Under the pieces are notes generated by a model. It had not been told where the DNA came from, did not search any database, and worked only from the letters and a program-made list of their open reading frames with translations. Both the position numbers and the translations under genes were made by a program. Shown one piece after another: positions 33,727-47,064 of a stretch of 64,000 nucleotides of DNA; position 1 is the first letter of the stretch; each line of letters begins with the position of its first letter. The DNA comes from Nemertoderma westbladi (taxonomy: Eukaryota > Xenacoelomorpha > Nemertodermatida > Nemertodermatidae): contig JAUCBJ010000644.1 of assembly GCA_032718475.1 (NCBI GenBank), forward strand, positions 62,001 through 126,000, read 5' to 3'.

Positions 33727-34965
33727 TGTTCGCGCTTTTAAGACCTTTGGCAGTTTAACCCGCCAAATCTATATGTCTTCTAGGTTATAAATCTACTCCA
33801 GCCTATGACAAGTATTGAACACCTATAATAATTCTAACATTAGCCAAAGCCAGTCTGTGCGCGACCATTCACCCGCTGGATATACCCGGGAGACTGGATT
33901 TGGATGCTTTAATTTGATTGCGGTGCAGGCCTACCGTACTATTCGATTGATCGTTAATATATAATCTCTGACGAATATTATTCACTTTCGGGAAATATTA
34001 GCAGTTCCTTTAGGACGTGGCGCTCTATCTATTTAAACAGAGCTATGACTTACACTATACACAACAGTATGTCTTATAGATCACAAAAGTGCATTCTTTA
34101 GGAAATGCTTTGTTACTCGGTCAAGCACACACAGACTATTGCACACAACTGCACACTGAATTGCCGACATTCACTGATTTTAATCATATATAAAGAGAAT
34201 AACAACCGACATTTGTAGGGCCTATTAAGTAGCATTGAACTCACTACAAACCACGATAATGTATGTCGCAAATTGTTATATGTAACCGGTCTCCCTAACC
34301 TTAGTGTATCAAGAAGATTGGGTTTTCAGATCGTTATCAATATTCTTCCCAATAATAATATGTAAACGAACGATACAATTAACAACACAGTAAATAGCAG
34401 TAAATAATGCGGCGAAAAGCAGTTTACGTCAGGGTGCTTAATCAGATGCAGAGGTGCAAAACCGTGTTAACCGAGTTGACCAAGATAACAGTTTGATGAT
34501 CTTATAATTAAAGACGCTCTAATGTCAGAAAACATTCCCCGGCCAGTGTTCTAGGCGTGGGGGGAAACGTCAGTACTGAATCCTGTAATTCTGCTGTACA
34601 GCTTTTACACAAAGAGGGAATCTCTGATTGGTCGAATGGCAAAAAGCTCCACGTGGATACAGCTGATAGATGTCGTCATTTTGAGCTGAACAGAACAAAG
34701 AACCAAGGCAAGGCTCCGGGCAAGCTACACATGTAAAGCTCAGCCGTTAGCTGTCGTCATAGTAACGACACTGTTTCAAGAGGATCTAGGGCGTTGCGTC
34801 ATAGAATTGCTAATTATGTCCTCTAAAGTACACATACAGAAGAAATAGCTTTTATGTCCCCTAAAAACACCGGTACAGCAATGACACGGCCTTTTATGCC
34901 TGCTAAACCAACTACAGAGTACTTTACGGGGAAAATAACCGGGCAATTCCGCAAAAGCTTTTACA
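33727..34965 (-). repeat. 5' LTR of copy 2
   Basis: It has the same length (1239 bp) and ends as the LTR at 22248-23486, differing at about five bases. On the element strand it would drive transcription toward lower coordinates. Its right end tttaca is followed by the target duplication CCCCA. Confidence 0.92.
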
Positions 34966-34970
34966 CCCCA
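34966..34970. other. Target-site duplication CCCCA (right)
   Basis: It matches 22243-22247 and is followed directly by cctattccggctac of an array unit, so the array resumes in register. Confidence 0.85.
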
Positions 34971-37900
34971 CCTATTCCGGCTACTTTGATACCTTGGTAT
35001 CCTAACTCGTCCCACCCATTGCGGCTACTTTGATACCTTGGTATCCTAACTCGCCCCACCCATTGCGGCTACTTTGATACCTTGGTATCCTAACTCGCCC
35101 CACCCATTGCGGCTACTTTGATACCTTGGTATCCTAACTCGCCCCACCTATTCCGGCTACTTTGATACCTTGGTATCCTAACTCGCCCCACCTATTCAGG
35201 CTACTTTGATACCTTGGTATCCTAACTCGCCCCACCCATTGCGGCTACTTTGATACCTTGGTATCCTAACTCGCCCCACCCATTGCGGCTACTTTGATAC
35301 CTTTGTATCCTATCTCGCCCCACCTATTCCGGCTACTTTGATTCCTTGGTATCCTAACTCGCCCCACCTATTCCGGCTACTTTGATACCTTGGTATCCTA
35401 ACTCGCCCCACCCATTGCGGCTACTTTGATTCCTTGGTATCCTAACTCGCCCCACCTATTCCGGCTACTTTGATACCTTGGTATCCTAACTCGCCTCACC
35501 CATTCCGGCTACTTTGATACCTTGGTATCCTAACTCGCCTCACCCATTCCGGCTACTTTGATACCTTGGTATCCTAACTCGCCCCACCTATTCCGTCTAC
35601 TTTGATACCTTGGTATCCTAACTCGCCCCACACATTCCAGCTACTTTGATACCTTGGTATCCTAACTCGCCCCACCCATTCCGTCTACTTTGATACCTTG
35701 GTATCCTAACTCGCCCCACCCATTGGGGCTACTTTGATACCTTGGTATCCTAACTCGCCCCACCCATTGCGGCTACTTTGATACCTTGGTATCCTAACTC
35801 GCCCCACCTATTCCGTCTACTTTGATACCTTGGTATCCTAACTCGCCCCACCCATTCCGGCTACTTTGATACCTTGGTATCCTAACTCGCCCCACCTATT
35901 CCGGCTACTTTGATACCTTGGTATCCTAACTCGCCCCACCTATTCCGATTACTTTGATACCTTGGTATCCTAACTCGCCCCACCCATTCCGGCTACTTTG
36001 ATACCTTGGTATGCTAACTCGCCCCACCTATTCCGGCTACTTTGATACCTTGGTATCCTAACTCGCCCCACCTATTCCGGCTTCTTTGATACCTGGTATC
36101 CTAACTCGCCCCACCCATTGCGGCTACTTCGATTCCTTGGTATCCTAACTCGCCTCACCCATTGCGGCTACTTCGATTCCTTGGTATCCTAACTCGCCCC
36201 ACCTATTCCGGCTACTTTGATACCTTGGTATCCTAACTCGCCCCACCTATTCCGGCTACTTTGATACCTGGTATCCTAACTCGCCCCACCCATTGCGGCT
36301 ACTTCGATTCCTTGGTATCCTAACTCGCCTCACCCATTGCGGCTACTTCGATTCCTTGGTATCCTAACTCGTCCCACCTATTCCGGCTACTTTGATACCT
36401 TGGTATCCTAACTCGCCCCACCCATTCCGGCTACTTTGATACCTTGGTATCCTAACTCGCCCCACCTATTCCGTCTACTTTGATACCTTGGTATCCTAAC
36501 TCGTCCCACCTATTCCGGCTACTTTGATACCTTGGTATCCTAACTCGCCCCACCCATTGCGGCTACTTCGATTCCTTGGTATCCTAACTCGCCTCACCCA
36601 TTGCGGCTACTTCGATTCCTTGGTATCCTAACTCGCCCCACCTATTCCGGCTACTTTGATACCTTGGTATCCTAACTCGCCCCACCCATTCCGTCTACTT
36701 TGATACCTTGGTATCCTAACTCGCCCCACCCATTGCGGCTACTTCGATTCCTTGGTATCCTAACTCGCCTCACCCATTGCGGCTACTTCGATTCCTTGGT
36801 ATCCTAACTCGCCCCACCTATTCCGGCTACTTTGATACCTTGGTATCCTAACTCGCCCCACCCATTCCGTCTACTTTGATACCTTGGTATCCTAACTCGT
36901 CCCACCTATTCCGGCTACTTTGATACCTTGGTATCCTAACTCGCCCCACCCATTGCGGCTACTTCGATTCCTTGGTATCCTAACTCGCCTCACCCATTGC
37001 GGCTACTTCGATTCCTTGGTATCCTAACTCGCCCCACCTATTCCGGCTACTTTGATACCTTGGTATCCTAACTCGCCCCACCCATTCCGGCTACTTTGAT
37101 ACCTTGGTATCCTAACTCGCCCCACCTATTCCGTCTACTTTGATACCTTGGTATCCTAACTCGTCCCACCTATTCCGGCTACTTTGATACCTTGGTATCC
37201 TAACTCGCCCCACCCATTGCGGCTACTTCGATTCCTTGGTATCCTAACTCGCCTCACCCATTGCGGCTACTTCGATTCCTTGGTATCCTAACTCGCCCCA
37301 CCTATTCCGGCTACTTTGATACCTTGGTATCCTAACTCGCCCCACCCATTCCGTCTACTTTGATACCTTGGTATCCTAACTCGCCCCACCTATTCCGGCT
37401 ACTTTGATACCTTGGTATCCTAACTCGCCTCACCCATTGCGGCTACTTCGATTCCTTGGTATCCTAACTCGCCCCACCTATTCCGGCTACTTTGATACCT
37501 TGGTATCCTAACTCGCCCCACCCATTGCGGCTACTTCGATTCCTTGGTATCCTAACTCGCCTCACCCATTGCGGCTACTTCGATTCCTTGGTATCCTAAC
37601 TCGCCCCACCTATTCCGGCTACTTTGATACCTTGGTATCCTAACTCGCCTCACCCATTGCGGCTACTTTGATACCTTGGTATCCTAACTCGCCCCACCCA
37701 TTGCGGCTACTTTGATACCTTGGTATCCTAACTCGCCCCACCCATTGCGGCTACTTTGATACCTTGGTATCCTAACTCGCCCCACCTATTCCGGCTACTT
37801 TGATACCTTGGTATCCTAACTCGCCTCACCCATTGCGGCTACTTTGATACCTTGGTATCCTAACTCGCCCCACCCATTGCGGCTACTTTGATACCTTGGT

Positions 37901-38459
37901 ATCCTAACTCGCCCCACCCATTGCGGCTACTTTGATACCTTGGTATCCTAACTCGCCCCACCCATTGCGGCTACTTTGATACCTTGGTATCCTAACTCGC
38001 CCCACCTATTCCGTCTACTTTGATACCTTGGTATCCTAACTCGCCCCACCCATTCCGGCTACTTTGATACCTTGGTATCCTAACTCGCCCCACCTATTCC
38101 GGCTACTTTGATACCTTGGTATCCTAACTCGCCCCACATATTCCGGCTACTTTGATACCTTGGTATCCTAACTCGCCCCACCCATTCCGTCTACTTTGAT
38201 ACCTTGGTATCCTAACTCGCCCCACCTATTCCGGCTACTTTGATACCTTGGTATCCTAAATCGCCCCACCCATTGCGGCTACTTTGATACCTTGGTATCC
38301 TAACTCGCCCCACCTATTCCGGCTACTTTGATACCTTGGTATCCTAACTCGTCCCACCCATTGCGGCTACTTTGATACCTTGGTATCCTAACTCGTCCCA
38401 CCCATTGCGGCTACTTTGATACCGTGGTATCCTAACTCGCCCCACCCATTGCGGCTACT
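34966..38459. repeat. 44-bp minisatellite array, segment 2, about 79 units
   Basis: Same unit as segment 1. Between about 36115 and 37590 pairs of a variant unit (cttcgattccttgg instead of ctttgataccttgg) recur every 4-7 units, a local higher-order repeat. The segment stops at 38459 at LINE copy C. Confidence 0.95.
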
Positions 38460-41417
38460 AGGATCGGCATGCTGCATTGCAGCTGCATTTTTAAGAATGC
38501 TGTGCCGGCTTGTCAACAAAATTGCACCGCCACAACTCCCTATCACCCATGACATTTGCTAGATCATCCGCATCTTTAAGGCCAGTGTCCTTTAAGATGC
38601 GTCTCAAGAAAGTCATGGGCTGTCCACCATGCTTATTCACTCCATGAGGCTGCCAAAGTACAAGATTATGCACTGGCTGGTCCTCACGGCGAAAGCAATG
38701 TCCTGCAAAGCGGAGGCGATTTTGTTCTAGTGTCAAGCTTGGGGGAACCAATGAGACACCTCCAATGTTATATAGTGTCTGGTTGGAGATGTGTGCATTG
38801 TACTTGACACAATGTACCCGGCGTAGCATTCTTGTGAATGTGCCATCCAGAGATTTGGTGTCCTCAGCAGTTAGAGCCCAGCATGGACTCCCGTAGAGGA
38901 GTACTGGAACTACTGCTGCTCTAAATAATCGGACCTTAAGTTTCCGATTAATTCTCGGTGACTTCCAAATCCTAGAAAGCCTATTCAAGGCTGCCCATGC
39001 CTTTCCCTTACGTATTCGAAGGTCCTCACCTGACTTCCGGATCCATGATCCCAGGTAACAGAAGTCGTCCACATGCTCAAGCATACCATCTTTTGAGCTT
39101 ATGCTCATCCGATCAGAGACTTGCTGAGGACTTTCAAAGTTAACGGTCAGAATTTTGGTCTTTCTGGAGTTAATAAAAAGACCAACACTAGAAGCAGCAT
39201 GTTCTAATGAGCTGAGGAGCAGTTGGGCTCCCTCTAATGATTCTGAGAGTACTCCTAAGTCATCAGCAAAGTCTAGATCAGTTAGGTACTTGGCAGGATT
39301 TCCTCGACTTCTGGAGCCAGTAGGTGGAGTTATCATCACCCCATCATCATTATGATGATCTAAGGACATGCGTAGAACATAGTCAACCACAATAATGAAC
39401 AAGAATGGTGCAAGTGTGTCTCCTTGGAGGACGCCCCATAACACTTCAAATGGTTCTGTGTCACCGTCAACAGTAGACACAAATGTTGTCGAACCATCGT
39501 ATACTTATCTGATTGCTGCAATAATTTCATCAGGAATCCCATATAATGAAAGTATGCTGAACATACGTGAGCGAGAGACTGAATCAAAGGCCTTGAAGAA
39601 GTCAACAAAGATAACAGCCAGATGCCTGTCTTTCTTTTTTGATAATTCTTCAATTATCCTTCTAAGTGCCAAAATGGGCTCCATGGTCCCACGACCTTTA
39701 CGGAACCCATTCTGATTTCCACGGAGCAGTCTCTCAATGGGATCCCTGATGCGATTTAATAGAATCCTATTGTATAGCTTTGCAGCAATCGAGATCAATG
39801 AGATTCCCCGAAAAGAACCATAGAGTGTTAGGTTGCCCTTCTTGGGAACTGGCACCAACTTATTTGTTTTCATTTCTTGTGGGACTCTTGTCGTTCGGTA
39901 CATGTCTACTATGATGGGATAGATGAGCTTTAAACACTCAGGTATTTTAAAGACCTCAGGGGAAACACCATCTACTCCACTGGCACGATTGGTCTTAATG
40001 CTCTTTGCAGCAGCTTTCACTTCTGCAAAGGAGATATCGCCAATGGGAATATCTGGGAGTACAGACTCAGACACTTTTACTTCTATAAAGTTATCAGGCA
40101 ATACCCTGTCATTATTGAGGAGCTTTTCAAAGTGGGCTTTCCAACCATTGAGGCGATCGGCTGGTGATTCAGCCTTAACCTTGGTGGTTGGTTGGCTTTT
40201 ACGCCCAGTAAGCAGATTGATTGATTTCCATGCCTGGGATGATTGCCTGCTGTCGTCAGCATCATTGATGGCATCAACCTGTTGGTTTATTAGCTCCCGT
40301 AGATTAACAGAGTACTGCCTGTTCAGGGACCTAGATGCAGCCTTAACTGCATTCTTGGCCGCTGTAGTCTGTTTGAGTCGGGACTCTTTCTGCGCCTTAT
40401 GAAGGTCATTTCGGCACTTCTGAATTTTGTTGTCAGTCCAGGGGGCCCTTTTCCTGTTTCGAGGGTATACAGGAACTGTTTCTGCAGCTGCTAACTTAAC
40501 TGCTTCTGTAAAGGCAGTATAGCCCTCACAGTGATCTGCCGCCTCAGAGGCAAGAGCCTCATACATGTTGCTCAGCTGTAGTGTGAAGCTGGATCTCACA
40601 CTTGGCTGTTGCAACAGAGAGGACCAGTCATGCCGCGGCAAGGCAGATTTCGTTGTTCTGCTAGCACGCAGACTAAGTCTTACCTTGGCCACAATAAGGC
40701 GGTGATCACTGGAGAAGGGTCGAAGTGTAAATGCATTACAGTCTTGTATAGAGCTCCTGTATTTCCTACGAAACAGAATATGGTCTATCTGGGACTTGTG
40801 ACCACTGGGTCCACTATGAGTCCATAGCTTTCCAGTTCGCTTCTTGAACTGGGTTCCAGCCGAAAACAATCCATTTCCAGAGATAAAATCCTGAAGATGG
40901 ACAGAATTTCGGTTAACACTATTGCTATAGACTCAGGGCGATGTAGGTGATTGATGCAGACTTGCATTAAAGTCTCCCAGGAATGTTAAGAATGCATGCT
41001 GATCCACTCCATCAGTAGCTGCTTGTAGATTGTGGTAGAAATTTTCCACCTCCTCTACAGGGGCAACACTAGTTGGAGAGTAGCACACAATCAGAACCAC
41101 CTTAGGAAACTTCTTAGCCAGTCTTCCAGAACATGAGAAGTGGCAACGGATGATGCGGTTAGAGATTTGGTCTATTTTGTCCAATGCTGCATGTGCAGTT
41201 GGATTCATCAATAGACCAATTCCACCATTGCCACTATCATCTGCTGACGCGAGGGCGAGTCGCCAACCGCCCCCCATGTCCTTAATCAGAACATCATCAG
41301 TCTGTCCAGTCTGCATTCGGTGCTCTTGAACACCCACTGCGCTAAGAGAAAGCTTATCTGCCAAGGCAGTCAGCTCACCTTGTCGCATTGGGGACCGACA
41401 ATTGGGGACCCGACGCG
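38460..41417 (-). mobile_element. LINE copy C, nearly full length, in the 44-bp array, 13-bp target duplication
   Basis: The insertion is bounded by CATTGCGGCTACT at 38447-38459 and 41418-41430, which is array sequence duplicated on both sides. The 3' end (left) is GATCC plus a minimal TAG tail; the 5' end (right) lacks the first part of the endonuclease region. At about 2.96 kb it is the most complete of four copies of this family in the window and has one reading frame along its length. Confidence 0.92.
38491..41417 (-). pseudogene. LINE endonuclease-reverse transcriptase, two in-frame stops (copy C)
   Basis: A single frame runs through the insertion. From the right it has an AP-endonuclease domain with catalytic motifs QEHR, LGDFNA and SSDHRL (about 41390-40690), a linker, then reverse transcriptase with ASGVDGV, VIFVDFFKAFDS, GVLQGDTLAPFLF and FADDL, a thumb region and a C-terminal part ending NFVDKPAQHS at 38491. 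The frame is broken only by a TGA at 40933-40935, just after GDFNA, and a TAA at 39505-39507, where copy B has a Ser codon. The N-terminal endonuclease motif is lost by truncation. The open frame seen to 41460 extends into array sequence and is not part of the element. Resemblance is to CFDP2-like/RTE-related LINE proteins. Confidence 0.85.
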
Positions 41418-44400
41418 CATTGCGGCTACTTTGATACCTTGGTATCCTAACTCGCCCCACCTATTCCGGCTACTTTGATACCTTGGTATCCTAACTCGCC
41501 CCACCTATTCCGGCTACTTTGATACCTTGGTATCCTAACTCGCCCCACCTATTCCGGCTACTTTGATACCTTGGTATCCTAACTCGCCCCACCTATTCCG
41601 GCTACTTTGATACCTTGGTATCCTAACTCGTCCCACCCATTGCGGCTACTTTGATACCTTGGTATCCTAACTCGCCCCACCCATTGCGGCTACTTTGATA
41701 CCTTGGTATCCTAACTCGCCCCACCCATTGCGGCTACTTTGATACCGTGGTATCCTAACTCGCCCCACCCATTGCGGCTACTTTGATACCTTGGTATCCT
41801 AACTCGCCCCACCTATTCCGGCTACTTTGATACCTTGGTATCCTAACTCGCCCCACCTATTCCGGCTATTTTGATACCTTGGTATCCTAACTCGTCCCCC
41901 CATTGCGGCTACTTTGATACCTTGGTATCCTAACTCGTCCCACCCATTGCGGCTACTTTGATACCGTGGTATCCTAACTCGCCCCACCCATTGCGGCTAC
42001 TTTGATACCTTGGTATCCTAACTCGCCCCACCTATTCCGGCTACTTTGATACCTTGGTATCCTAACTCGCCCCACCTATTCCGGCTACTTTGATACCTTG
42101 GTATCCTAACTCGCCCCACCTATTCCGGCTACTTTGATACCTTGGTATCCTAACTCGCCCCACCTATTCCGGCTACTTTGATACCTTGGTATCCTAACTC
42201 GCCCCACCCATTGCGGCTACTTTGATACCTTGGTATCCTAACTCGCCCCACCTATTCCGGCTACTTTGATACCTTGGTATCCTAACTCGCCCCACCTATT
42301 CCGGCTACTTTGATACCTTGGTATCCTAACTCGCCCCACCCATTCCGTCTACTTTGATACCTTGGTATCCTAACTCGCCCCACCTATTCCGGCTACTTTG
42401 ATACCTTGGTATCCTAACTCGCCCCACCCATTGCGGCTACTTTGATACCTTGGTATCCTAACTCGCCCCACCCATTCCGGCTACTTTGATACCTTGGTAT
42501 CCTAACTCGCCCCACCTATTCCGGCTACTTTGATACCTTGGTATCCTAACTCGCCCCACCTATTCCGGCTACTTTGATACCTTGGTATCCTAACTCGCCC
42601 CACCCATTGCGGCTACTTTGATACCTTGGTATCCTAACTCGCCCCACCCATTCCGGCTACTTTGATACCTTGGTATCCTAACTCGCCCCACCCATTCCGG
42701 CTACTTTGATACCTTGGTATCCTAACTCGCCCCACCTATTCCGGCTACTTTGATACCTTGGTATCCTAACTCGCCCCACCTATTCCGGCTACTTTGATAC
42801 CTTGGTATCCTAACTCGCCCCACCTATTCCGGCTACTTTGATACCTTGGTATCCTAACTCGTCCCACCCATTGCGGCTACTTCGATACCTTGGTATCCTA
42901 ACTCGTCCCACCCATTGCGGCTACTTTGATACCTTGGTATCCTAACTCGCCCCACCCATTGCGGCTACTTTGATACCTTGGTATCCTAACTCGCCCCACC
43001 CATTGCGGCTACTTTGATACCTTGGTATCCTAACTCGTCCCACCCATTGCGGCTACTTTGATACCTTGGTATCCTAACTCGCCCCACCCATTGCGGCTAC
43101 TTTGATACCTTGGTATCCTAACTCGCCCCACCTATTCCGGCTACTTTGATACCTTGGTATCCTAACTCGCCCCACCTATTCCGGCTACTTTGATACCTTG
43201 GTATCCTAACTCGCCCCACCTATTCCGGCTACTTTGATACCTTGGTATCCTAACTCGCCCCACCTATTCCGGCTACTTTGATACCTTGGTATCCTAACTC
43301 GCCCCACCCATTGCGGCTACTTTGATACCTTGGTATCCTAACTCGCCCCACCTATTCCGGCTACTTTGATACCTTGGTATCCTAACTCGCCCCACCTATT
43401 CCGGCTACTTTGATACCTTGGTATCCTAACTCGCCCCACCTATTCCGGCTACTTTGATACCTTGGTATCCTAACTCGCCCCACCTATTCCGGCTACTTTG
43501 ATACCTTGGTATCCTAACTCGTCCCACCCATTGCGGCTACTTTGATACCTTGGTATCCTAACTCGCCCCACCCATTCCGGCTACTTTGATACCTTGGTAT
43601 CCTAACTCGCCCCACCTATTCCGGCTACTTTGATACCTTGGTATCCTAACTCGCCCCACCCATTGCGGCTACTTTGATACCTTGGTATCCTAACTCGCCC
43701 CACCCATTGCGGCTACTTTGATACCTTGGTATCCTAACTCGCCCCACCCATTGCGGCTACTTTGATACCTTGGTATCCTAACTCGCCCCACCTATTCCGT
43801 CTACTTTGATACCTTGGTATCCTAACTCGCCCCACCTATTCCGGCTACTTTGATACCTTGGTATCCTAACTCGTCCCACCCATTGCGGCTACTTTGATAC
43901 CTTGGTATCCTAACTCGTCCCACCCATTGCGGCTACTTTGATACCTTGGTATCCTAACTCGCCCCACCCATTCCGTCTACTTTGATACCTTGGTATCCTA
44001 ACTCGCCCCACCTATTCCGGCTACTTTGATACCTTGGTATCCTAACTCGTCCCACCCATTGCGGCTACTTTGATACCTTGGTATCCTAACTCGTCCCACC
44101 CATTGCGGCTACTTTGATACCTTGGTATCCTAACTCGCCCCACCCATTCCGGCTACTTTGATACCTTGGTATCCTAACTCGTCCCACCCATTGCGGCTAC
44201 TTTGATACCTTGGTATCCTAACTCGCCCCACCTATTCCGGCTACTTTGATACCTTGGTATCCTAACTCGCCCCACCCATTGCGGCTACTTTGATACCTTG
44301 GTATCCTAACTCGCCCCACCCATTCCGGCTACTTTGATACCTTGGTATCCTAACTCGCCCCACCTATTGCGGCTACTTTGATACCTTGGTATCCTAACTC

Positions 44401-46590
44401 GCCCCACCCATTCCGGCTACTTTGATACCTTGGTATCCTAACTCGCCCCACCTATTCCGGCTACTTTGATACCTTGGTATCCTAACTCGTCCCACCCATT
44501 GCGGCTACTTTGATACCTTGGTATCCTAACTCGCCCCACACATTCCGGCTACTTTGATACCTTGGTATCCTAACTCGCCCCACCTATTCCGTCTACTTTG
44601 ATACCTTGGTATCCTAACTCGCCCCACCTATTCCGGCTACTTTGATACCTTGGTATCCTAACTCGTCCCACCCATTGCGGCTACTTTGATACCTTGGTAT
44701 CCTAACTCGCCCCACCTATTCCGTCTACTTTGATACCTTGGTATCCTAACTCGCCCCACCTATTCCGGCTACTTTGATACCTTGGTATCCTAACTCGTCC
44801 CACCCATTGCGGCTACTTTGATACCTTGGTATCCTAACTCGCCCCACCCATTAGGGCTACTTTGATACCTTGGTATCCTAACTCGCCCCACCCATTCCGT
44901 CTACTTTGATACCTTGGTATCCTAACTCGTCCCACCCATTGCGGCTACTTTGATACCTTGGTATCCTAACTCGCCCCACCCATTCCGTCTACTTTGATAC
45001 CTTGGTATCCTAACTCGCCCCACCCATTGCGGCTACTTTGATACCTTGGTATCCTAACTCGCCCCACCCATTGCGGCTACTTTGATACCTTGGTATCCTA
45101 ACTCGTCCCACCTATTCCGGCTACTTTGATACCTTGGTATCCTAACTCGCCCCACCCATTCCGGCTACTTTGATACCTTGGTATCCTAACCCGCCCCACC
45201 CATTGGGGCTACTTTGATACCTTGGTATCCTCACTCGCCCCACCCATTGCGGCTACTTTGATACCTTGGTATCCTAACTCGTCCCACCCATTGCGGCTAC
45301 TTTGATACCTTGGTATCCTAGCTCGCCCCACCCATTCCGGCTACTTTGATACCTTGGTATCCTAACTCGCCCCACCTATTCCGGCTACTTTGATACCTTG
45401 GTATCCTAACTCGTCCCACCCATTGCGGCTACTTTGATACCTTGGTATCCTAACTCGCCCCACACATTGCGGCTACTTTGATACCTTGGTATCCTAACTC
45501 GCCCCACCCATTCCGTCTACTTTGATACCTTGGTATCCTAACTCGCCCCACCTATTCCGGCTACTTTGATACCTTGGTATCCTAACTCGTCTCACCCATT
45601 GCGGCTACTTTGATACCTTGGTATCCTAACTCGTCCCACCTATTCCGGCTACTTTGATACCTTGGTATCCTAACTCGCCCCACCTATTGCGGCTACTTTG
45701 ATACCTTGGTATCCTAACTCGCCCCACCTATTCCGGCTACTTTGATACCTTGGTATCCTAACTCGCCCCACCTATTCCAGCTACTTTGATACCTTGGTAT
45801 CCTAACTCGTCCCACACATTGGGGCTACTTTGATACCTTGGTATCCTAACTCGCCCCACCTATTCCGGCTACTTTGATACCTTGGTATCCTAACTCGCCC
45901 CACCCATTCCTGCTACTTTGATTCCTTGGTATCCTAACTCGCCCCACCCATTCCGGCTACTTTGATACCTTGGTATCCTAACTCGCCCCACACATTGGGG
46001 CTACTTTGATACCTTGGTATCCTAACTCGCCCCACCTATTCCGGCTACTTTGATACCTTGGTATCCTAACTCGCCCCACCCATTCCGGCTACTTTGATAC
46101 CTTGGTATCCTAACTCGCCCCACCTATTCCGGCTACTTTGATTCCTTGGTATCCTAACTCGCCCCACCCATTGGGGCTACTTTGATACCTTGTTATCCTA
46201 ACTCGCCCCACCTATTCCGGCTACTTTGATTCCTTGGTATCCTAACTCGCCCCACCTATTGCGGCTACTTTGATACCTTTGTATCCTAACTCGCCCCACC
46301 TATTCCGGCTACTTTGATACTTTGGTATCCTAACTCGCCCCACCTATTCCAGCTACTTTGATTCCTTGGTATCCTAACTCGCCCCACCTATTCCAGCTAC
46401 TTTGATACCTTGGTATCCTAACTCGCCCCTCCTATTCCGGCTACTTTGATACCTTGGTATCCTTATCGCCCCTCCTATTCCGGCTACTTTGATACCATGG
46501 TATCCTTATCGCCCCACCCATTGGAGATACTTTGATACCTTGGTATCCTTATCGCACCACCCATTGGGGCTACTTTGATACCTTGGTATT
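41418..46590. repeat. 44-bp minisatellite array, segment 3, about 117 units
   Basis: It continues segment 2 in the same orientation after LINE copy C. The last few units (from about 46450) are degenerate: ctaactcgcc is replaced by cttatcgcc, giving shorter units, and the array fades out at ttggtattcttagg near 46590. Decay at the outer edge is typical of tandem arrays homogenised from within. Confidence 0.95.
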
Positions 46591-47064
46591 CTTAGGATTT
46601 TTCTATTCTATTCACTACAGTTTACTCAGGAGTGACCGATGATTATTTTTGAATTCTCCATAAAAAAATCCACATTTTTGTATACGGCGAATGTATACCA
46701 ACTGCGAATTGGTATCAGGAAATTAGCTTAAAAGGTTGACCACAATAATAACAAAACTGCAAAATTTTTAGAAATGACTTCGGAAATTACAGGTTTCCAA
46801 ATGAGTTCAAATATCCCGCCTCAACATAACAAATTATTGATATAAAGACAACAAAACTCACTCATTGGTCTCCATTATCAGTCACCCACACTGTCAAAGT
46901 CACCCCGTTTGACGGTAGTATAAATAATATATAAATAACTATGAAAAATAATGTTTTTAATACGTTTTTAAGATGCATTTACTTTTCAAGGCTATATACT
47001 TTATTTAATCCATTGATTATGATCCCTAGTTTTAGTTGTATTACAACACATAATTAATAAATAA
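46591..47064. other. Upstream flank of candidate exon, no gene recognised
   Basis: AT-rich, non-repetitive sequence. A TATA-like run (tataaataatatataaataac near 46919-46940) lies about 130 bp before the ATG of the candidate exon. Its use as a promoter is only a possibility. Confidence 0.35.

Larger units (their letters stand above)
22248..34965 (-). mobile_element. Complete BEL/Pao-like non-autonomous LTR retrotransposon, copy 2 (12.7 kb)
   Basis: Two LTRs of 1239 bp (22248-23486 and 33727-34965) flank a 10.2 kb internal region with one Gag-protease ORF on the minus strand. The 5 bases before the element (22243-22247) and after it (34966-34970) are both CCCCA, a 5-bp target duplication in the range usual for BEL/Pao, and both flanks are 44-bp array units. 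The LTRs differ at only about five positions by eye. The internal region encodes no reverse transcriptase, RNase H core or integrase core. Confidence 0.93.

Noticed and set aside
34776-35015. 79-codon minus-strand ORF across the LTR/array border
   Set aside because: It spans the insertion junction of the LTR element and half of it is satellite sequence.
40933-41460. Separate 175-codon gene starting inside the array
   Set aside because: The first dozen codons are array sequence read by chance. The rest is the endonuclease part of LINE copy C in the same frame as its reverse transcriptase, ended by one nonsense codon.
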